Positions 57,900-64,000 of a stretch of 64,000 nt of DNA are shown here, piece by piece (the stretch's first letter is position 1; every line of letters begins with the position of its first letter). The notes under the pieces were generated by a model. That model saw only the letters and a list, made by a program, of their open reading frames with translations, did no database searches and was not told the origin of the DNA. Position numbers and translations under genes: made by a program. Origin of the DNA: Jaapia argillacea MUCL 33604 (taxonomy: Eukaryota; Basidiomycota; Agaricomycetes; Jaapiales; Jaapiaceae); the NCBI GenBank assembly GCA_000697665.1, contig KL197730.1, forward strand, positions 7,831-71,830, read 5' to 3'.

Positions 57900-60662
57900 G
57901 CTGTGTGAACAGTCATACTATTGTTCCATCACCTCAGCAGGCCAACAGAGTCTCTACATATGACTTACACATTACCCTTTGGCACTGTCGATATTCCCAC
58001 TTGAACCACAACGACACACACCAAATGATATCTCAAAAACTCACCACTGGTATCACCATCACCTCCAACTCGTGTCCAGACCCCATCTATGAACCCTGGG
58101 TAGCTCAGAAACAGCATTGCCACAACATCCCCAAAACTGTGACTCGTTGATCCAAAACTCTTGCCCTAGTTCACACTGATCTCAAAGGACCCATGCCAGT
58201 TGCAACACTGGAAGGGTATCAATATTGGGTTACTTTCATCAATGATGTTAGGTGATTCTGGGCTGTTTCCTTCTTGAAAAAGAAGAGCAACACTTTGGCA
58301 GCCTTCAAGATCTACAAGGCTTATGCTGAGAAGGCCACTAGGGAGAAGGTTGAGGTGACACGAGATGATAAGAGTTGGGAGTACATGGGGAAGGAGTTTG
58401 ATGAGTATTGCGCAGAGAACGGGATTTGGAGGCAGCACACTGAGCCCAATGAGCCACATCAGATGGAGTGGCAGAGAAGGCTAACTGGGACATTACAGAT
58501 GGCACCACCACCATATTTGAGGAGGCAAAATCACCCCCATCGTTCTGGGCCATCGCTGTCTCCACCTTTGTTCATGCTCAAAACTGCACCCCCACCTCTG
58601 CTTTACCCAATTCAACTCCCTACCTTCAATGGAAGAAGAAGATCCCCAATATCTCCTACTTTCGAGTTTTTGGCTGCCTAGCCTATGTCCTCATCTGCAA
58701 ACAGCACCACAAAGCACTCCAATCCCACACATACAAGTGCATGTTTGTTGGATATGTTGAAGGGACCAAGGCCTGGTGCTTCTGGGATCCAGTCACCCAG
58801 AAGTTCTTCATCAGCAGCCATGCAGTCTTTGATGAGAGGTGCTTTCCAGGTGACTCCAAATCAATCAATGTCTTTGGAGTTCCCACCTCTGAGGTCTTAG
58901 TCCCTAGCAATGAGCCTCATGAGCCTCACATGGTTGAGCTGCCAGATCATGGGGGTGACAATAATGGTGTTGATCAGGCACCTCCTCCAGCCCCTCCTGC
59001 TCCTCCTCATGCTCCTTCACCTCCTCCACCACCTCCTCATACTCCCTCACCTCCACCAACTCCTCCACCACAAAATCCTCCACCAGCACCAGCTCCTCAG
59101 TGATTCTCCAGAACAAATCGACCTCAGGAAGGTTCCCTGAATGAAACTGCCATGAGGAAAGCCAACATCTGTCCTTGCTCCAGTCCAACCTGCACCTGTT
59201 CCTCCTGCTCCTGCTCCAACCCCTCCTCCTCATCCCCCCTCACCTGCTCCAGTTCCACAACATCATGATTCTTTGATTGAGGAAAGTGAAGACGAGTTGC
59301 TGTTGTGGCATGGAGACCACCTTCCAGGTCTCACAGAGGATGGAGATGCGATGCAAGCAGCTTTGGAGTATGTGGCTGATTGCACCACTCTGGATGACTT
59401 GTCTTGGGAACAAGCAATTGAATTTGCCTTCAAATGCTATGCTGAGACATCCCCAGGAGCACTTTGGTGAACCTAGGACTTTCCTGCTCTGGAGGACTTG
59501 GAGTTAGAGAGTGTTGATATTTCCACTGCCTATTTGAATGGTGACCTTCAGTTCAGGAAGAAGTGTACATGAAGCAGCCTGAAGGATTTGAGGAGAAGGG
59601 TGATGATTGGGTGTGGTTGCTGTTGAAGTCATTGTATGGGTTGAAGCAGGCAGGATGGTGTTGGTTGGCATGAGAAGTTAAATGAGGCATTGGTTGAGAA
59701 GATGGGATTTGTTTGATTGGTTTGTGAGCACAGCATCTGGGTTTTCAACTGAGGAGATGCAAGGGTCATTGTTCCTGTCTTTGTTGACAGTGTGACCATT
59801 GCAGCTTAGTCCAAGGCAGCCATTCAGTGTGTCAAGGATGAATTCAGCTCTCACTTGAAGCTTTGCGACTTGGGTCCCACTTCATGGCTTCTAGGCATTC
59901 AGATTGAACAAGACTGCTCCAAGCAAACCCTCTTCCTCTCCCAGTGCCAATACACCATTGACATACTTGACCACTTCCAGATGAGCCACTGTAACAGTGT
60001 CACCACCCCCATCGATCCTGGTACAAGCCTCACCACCAAGATATCGGCTCAAACTCAAGAGGAAGAGTTAGAGATGTGCTCCATTCCATCAATGCTGTTG
60101 GTGCCCTTGCCTACCTTGCAGTTGCCACTTGTCCAGACATTGTGCCTATGTGGTGGGAGTATTGGCTCACTTCAGCAAGAACCCTGGGATGCAACACTGG
60201 AAGGCCATTCGACACCTCTTTTGCTATTTAAGAGGTACACTTGACTACAAGTTGACCTATTCACCCTCCTCTTCCCCAGAGCTGTTCACCACCTATTCTG
60301 ATGGTGACCATGCTGGGAACTCAGACAATGGCCACTCCACAAGCACCTATGTTGTCAAGCTGGGTACTGGTGCAATCAGCTGGGCGAGTCAACATCAAAC
60401 TGTGGTTGCCATTTCCACCACTAAAGCTGAGTACATTGCTGCTGTCTCTGCTGCTCAAGAGATCCTCTGGTTGTGTAACCCATGGACCTTTGCTTTTTCT
60501 GGCTGAGGGAAGGGGGAAATTAGGGTGGCACATCTGAGGACAGATGAGATGCCAGCTGTCATCCTGACAAAGGGATTGCATATAGGGTGAAGGTTGGTGA
60601 GATGGTGGAGATGTTGGGACTACAGTCTGGAGGCTTGACAGATGTGTCTGGTCAGGAGGGAG
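57900..60662 (+). mobile_element. Ty1/Copia pol, broken
   Basis: Order of parts: pre-integrase (LHITLWHCRYSHLNHNDTHQ), integrase (LVHTDLKGPMPVATLEGYQY W; AENGIWRQHTEPNEPHQ), Pro-rich linker, reverse transcriptase (STAYLNGDLQ, KSLYGLKQAG), and RNase H (YSDGDHAGNSDNGHSTSTYV; STTKAEYIAAVSAAQEILWL). This order (integrase before reverse transcriptase) identifies Ty1/Copia. A purine-rich tract lies just before the LTR at 60663. The copy is clearly dead, with on the order of ten or more breaks. No envelope-like gene. Confidence 0.88.
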
Positions 60663-60891
60663 TGTCAGGAGCTGATTGACTGTGACCACATCTGTCCCCA
60701 CAGGGGATTGAACTCAGGACCTCCTGTTATGGCTGAAGGTTGGGGTTAGGATGGGTCCATGGTGGATGTGGCTTGGAACTGCACAGTATTATGTAATCAT
60801 TAACTTGTTCTCTGCAGAGTTGGGCTTGTGTTCTTCATCTCTGACACAGCTCGACTCAGGTTTTCTGAGTGCTAAATTATTCCAGTGCTTC
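60663..60891 (+). mobile_element. LTR copy, family A, at the 3' end of the Copia body
   Basis: TGTCAGGAGC...CAGTGCTTC follows the purine-rich tract of the Copia element, which ties LTR family A to this Copia family. Confidence 0.82.
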
Positions 60892-61017
60892 CTGCTGCTG
60901 CAGTCAGAACAGGAATACTTTGAGATCCAGACACCAAACATGGCACAATAATGGCATTCAGTTGTTTAGTGGGGCCCAATTCTGAACAATGAGGAGCATG
61001 GCTATTGTTGACACTCA

Positions 61018-61176
61018 GATTGGGGCTAGGATTGGTCCATGGTGGACGTGGCTTGGAACTGCATGGTATTATGTAATTGTTGACTTGTTTTCTGCAGAGT
61101 TGGGGCTTGTGTTCATCATCTCTGACACAGCTTGACTCAGGGTCTTCTGAGTGCTAGATTATCCCAGTGCTTCACA
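61018..61176 (+). mobile_element. LTR partial copy, family A
   Basis: Matches only the last two thirds of family A ('ggattggtccatggtggacg' to 'cagtgcttcaca'), 5' truncated. Confidence 0.75.
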
Positions 61177-61897
61177 GGAATCTTGGGCATAGTGGCCTGG
61201 AATGACAGATTGAGTAATCTGTTTGTACACCATGGTCTTCTCATAACCTGAAGTGTTCTAAAACTCTATCAGACACTGTAGCACTGAATGGAAAGGGTTC
61301 TGTGACTACATAACCTCTGCTTCATTCTTCTTATCAAAGAGAATGTGGAAGTTTTCCAGGACTTCCAATTCACCCACCAACACCCACCTAAGACAGAACT
61401 TATCTGCAGCCCACTGAACCTCTGGAATTTTGTTTTGTTATGCAGGAGGCTTGTGATGCAAATAAGATGGTAGTAAGAAAGTGCCAACTCAAAGATGGGG
61501 ATTGACCCTCATCAAGACAGCTTTATATATTGAGGAGATGGACTAATAATAGATACATTGTATATGAATTGTGCTTGACTCACAAAAATCACATGCATCC
61601 ATAGAACATCATGGAACATCACACAACAATGTGCACAACAAAAGGTAGATCAAATTCAAATAAAGGAAAATGTGTAACAATAAAGTGTAAACAATACTCC
61701 CTCCAAAAGGATCATGTCCCCATGATCCAGACTGGCAGTGGAGTCAGCAAAGATAAGTATGAGAACTTAAGTGAGAGACTTGCTGGGCATCAAAGGACCT
61801 ATGGAAGGGGCAGGAGGGGTTAGAGGATTGCTAGACTAGGACTTCAGCAACAAGGATGTTGCAACCTAAACTGTGGGGCCAATGTTGGGCAACCCCA
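61177..61897. other. No gene seen
   Basis: AT-rich. Short frames only; some could be old retroelement interior. Confidence 0.4.
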
Positions 61898-61959
61898 TGT
61901 TGGGAGCTGATTGACTGCAACCACATCTGTCTGCACAGGGGATTGAACCCAGGACCTTT
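61898..61959 (+). mobile_element. LTR partial copy, family A
   Basis: First about 60 bases of family A (TGTTGGGAGC to 'ccaggaccttta'), 3' truncated. Confidence 0.7.
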
Positions 61960-62539
61960 AACCTAAGGGGCAGGGTTTCCCCACCAGAGGGGGGATTCCC
62001 CAGATGTGCCAGGTTGTTTCAAGAGCAGTGGCCACCTGAATGTCACAATTGTCACAATTGTCACAGGGTGTTAGAGTCAGGGCTCTATGCCCAAGGTGTG
62101 AGATTAAAAGGATGGCATATCAGAAAAGCATTCCAGACAAAAGATTGAGCTGCATGCAAATATTGGTGCTTTCAAAATTCACAGGCAGATAGGGCAGTGG
62201 TACCAGTCACTGGGTGAATCATACTATTAATTTAACCTATCATTCTCTAGCTGACCCAACAAATGGTTCCAGCAACAACCTTTTCAAGTTATCCTTGTAC
62301 ATGGAAGCCAAACCTTGATCAGAGCAATGATGTTGAGCCAAGGTGTAGGCAGAGTAGCGAGGGTCCCCATTGGGGGGCTAGAGCTATTGGTTAGGACAAG
62401 GTATCATGGAATGCATTGTCACCTGCATCAATTGAATGGCAGAGTATAAATAATTGCCTGTTGGCAACCGCTGGTCCAAGGGTCAAATGGTCTTGTCGGC
62501 AGCGAGAGTGTCAGTGTGAGTTTGCTTGTCATACTGTTC
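61960..62539. other. No gene seen
   Basis: AT-rich stretch leading to the split tandem repeat. Confidence 0.4.
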
Positions 62540-62692
62540 TGTCAGACTTAAACAAAATGGAAACTTGCAATACATACGAGCTGGGAAATCACTCTGTTAT
62601 CCTGGAGTTCAGACATATCCCTAGTCACATCAGCAGCAAGAGTGTTGGCATGAGCTGGCTGGACATTTGTCATGTCACTCTGATGTTCCTGT
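62540..62692. repeat. Tandem repeat unit 1 (left of the solo LTR)
   Basis: Begins 'ctgtcagacttaaacaaaat' and contains 'caatacatacgagctggga' and 'tatcctggagtt'; the same landmarks follow the LTR from 63331. The two units were adjacent before the LTR inserted. Confidence 0.7.
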
Positions 62693-63329
62693 TGTTAAGA
62701 TCATTACTTCAACGAAGTATACGATGTAAGACTTGGATACTTCTCTGATGATACCTAGGCTACAGCCCCAGAAGTAGAACAATGAGAGGATGAGAGACTA
62801 TTAGAGGTTTCCAGACAGATGATCAGACAGAGATCAAGTTGGGACAATGCAAATAAAGATAACAATCTATATTGACAAAGTGAACAAGATGGGGAATGCT
62901 AGCAAATACAGGGAAGTATATATACTAAGGTGAAGCACAGTCTGTAGTCTGTAGTAGTGATGAGTAAGACAGTAGTAAGACAGTAGTAAGATGGTAGTAA
63001 GCATAAGTCGAAATGAGTCAGAGGAACAGGAGTCCATAGTTAGGGGTCTGTAGTTAGGGGTCTGTAGTCTATGGCCTAGGTCATACTGGAAGGTAGAGTG
63101 ACAAGGTGATGAGGAGGAGTGACAAGGAGGAGGATAATGCACTAGAGGTTGGATGTGCAGGAATGAGGATGTATTGAAGGGATATCAAAGGGATATGAAT
63201 CTGTCCCTTGTGTTCAGGAGGAATACAATTGTAGTGCTTGATGATCTCATACTTGGAAGGATCAGATATCCACAAGGAGTGTTGAATAACAAAAATGAAA
63301 ATAGGTGTAGTGTGGTGTGATTCTTAACA
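62693..63329. mobile_element. Solo LTR, 637 bp, with target duplication
   Basis: Starts TGTTAAGATC and ends ATTCTTAACA, flanked by cctgt at 62688-62692 and 63330-63334. TG...CA ends with TGTTAA/TTAACA inversion. It contains short tandem words ('cagtagtaaga' and 'gttaggggtctgta'). Unrelated in sequence to families A and B; family unassigned. The perfect duplication suggests it is younger than its surroundings. Confidence 0.85.
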
Positions 63330-63330
63330 C

Positions 63331-63450
63331 CTGTCAGACCAAACAAAATGGAAATTTACAATACATACGAGCTGGGAAGTTGCTTCATTATCCTGGAGTT
63401 TAGGTGTATCCTTAGGCACGTCATGAGGCATCAGTGGAAAGTTCAGGAGA
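63331..63450. repeat. Tandem repeat unit 2 (right of the solo LTR)
   Basis: Partner of 62540-62692, diverged in the second half. Confidence 0.7.
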
Positions 63451-63660
63451 TATGTGGGCAGCATGCCAAACACAGAGCCAAACAGGGGATGCGAAGCTCA
63501 TTGATTGAACAGGAATACAAAGCTTTTTGATTGACAATACAGACAGGTAGTGGTGACAAACGGAAACAGTCTGAAGATATGGCATACAGCGGTGCAGGAT
63601 CACAAGAATACATTGAATGTCCTAAGTGAAAGGCAGTAGCGTCCAAGAGCACAGTCTAGT
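63451..63660. other. No gene seen
   Basis: Short AT-rich spacer. Confidence 0.35.
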
Positions 63661-64000
63661 CTAGTAAATGAACTAAGTAGCAGAAGTCTAAGGTGTGGGA
63701 CGGGGGCCCTTGGTGACTTGAGCCTTGAGGATAAACTGGTCCTGGTGAACTGCAAGGTCCTTAGCGAAATGGTTGAGTAGGCGGTCCTTGTTTGCCAGCG
63801 AGCATGGCATTGTTGTGTTGGGTTTGGATGAGTTGCTTCAAACTGTGACCTTCTTGCTTCATGGTGTCCAGCTCTTGTTTTCTGATTTCAATTTCTTCCT
63901 TCCTGACCTTGAGTTCTCACTTCTGGAGTTCCTTCCTCACCTTGAGTTCTTGCTCCTGCAGTTCCTTCCTCAATGCCAGCTCTTGCTTTCTCAACACCAG
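63661..64000 (-). pseudogene. Coiled-coil coding remnant, minus strand
   Basis: Read on minus from the window edge it encodes a charged heptad-like region (LRKQELALRKELQEQELKVR, KEEIEIRKQELDTMKQEGHS), then GPPTQPF and a Pro/Gly/Ser-rich tail. Two in-frame stops are present. The DNA has an internal repeat ('gttccttcctcaccttgagt' type, three times) that produces the helix repeat. Probably the tail of a decayed gene or transposon-borne protein; the rest is outside the window. Confidence 0.5.

Noticed and set aside
56496-60891. One full-length Copia element bounded by two family A LTRs
   Set aside because: The outer flanks share no 5 bp duplication and no gag is recognisable after the first LTR, so a single unit cannot be shown.
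62940-63075. Short direct words (cagtagtaaga, gttaggggtctgta) as a CRISPR-like array
   Set aside because: Only two or three units with no regular spacers, inside an LTR, in a eukaryote.

Overview
The window looks like nuclear DNA of a mushroom-forming basidiomycete (Agaricomycetes). The evidence is frequent 48-79 bp GT-AG introns together with families largely confined to that class: a Plavaka-type CACTA transposase, a DUF6589 protein, MYND/DUF4470 proteins, a DUF6535 membrane protein, an F-box protein with a long C-terminal region, and a kinase joined to a tetratricopeptide (TPR) array. I cannot name the species or order. One 490 bp run of N (20050-20539) is an assembly gap.

1-7.3 kb: the 3' end of a Plavaka transposase; a decayed copy of an APH-type phosphotransferase; a remnant of a MYND-finger gene; and a kinase-TPR gene whose repeat array is broken by nonsense codons and split by a solo LTR. 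7.4-21.8 kb: a duplicated segment (copy A about 7.4-8.1 plus 14.1-15.0 kb; copy B about 18.7-21.8 kb). Copy A holds a 5,307 bp two-gene DNA transposon (RecQ-like helicase plus DUF6589 protein) with 115 bp terminal inverted repeats and a perfect 9 bp target duplication. Copy B holds a smaller element with an 8 bp duplication. Between the copies lie an open MYND-finger gene, an open APH-family gene and a small LRAT/PPPDE-like gene.

24.4-45.7 kb is the gene-dense part: a Ser/Pro-rich protein; an unknown 558-residue protein; two tandem MYND/DUF4470 paralogues; an F-box gene with one stop in the F-box; an intact five-exon DUF6535 gene; and an intact three-exon CDC20 homologue, the APC/C activator, which is the only clear core cell-cycle gene here.

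45.8-64 kb is a transposon graveyard: a TA-flanked MITE, a Tc1/mariner fragment, broken Ty1/Copia and Ty3/Gypsy pieces in both orientations, at least nine copies of one 232 bp LTR, and a well-bounded 637 bp solo LTR. I see no host gene there.

The most notable item is the helicase/DUF6589 element. It has exact boundaries, two convergent genes, and palindromes built into its inverted repeats. Second is the APH-MYND pair, present twice but with its two genes in opposite order. Gene models were made by eye from reading frames and splice signals. Family names come from recognised motifs, not from searches.
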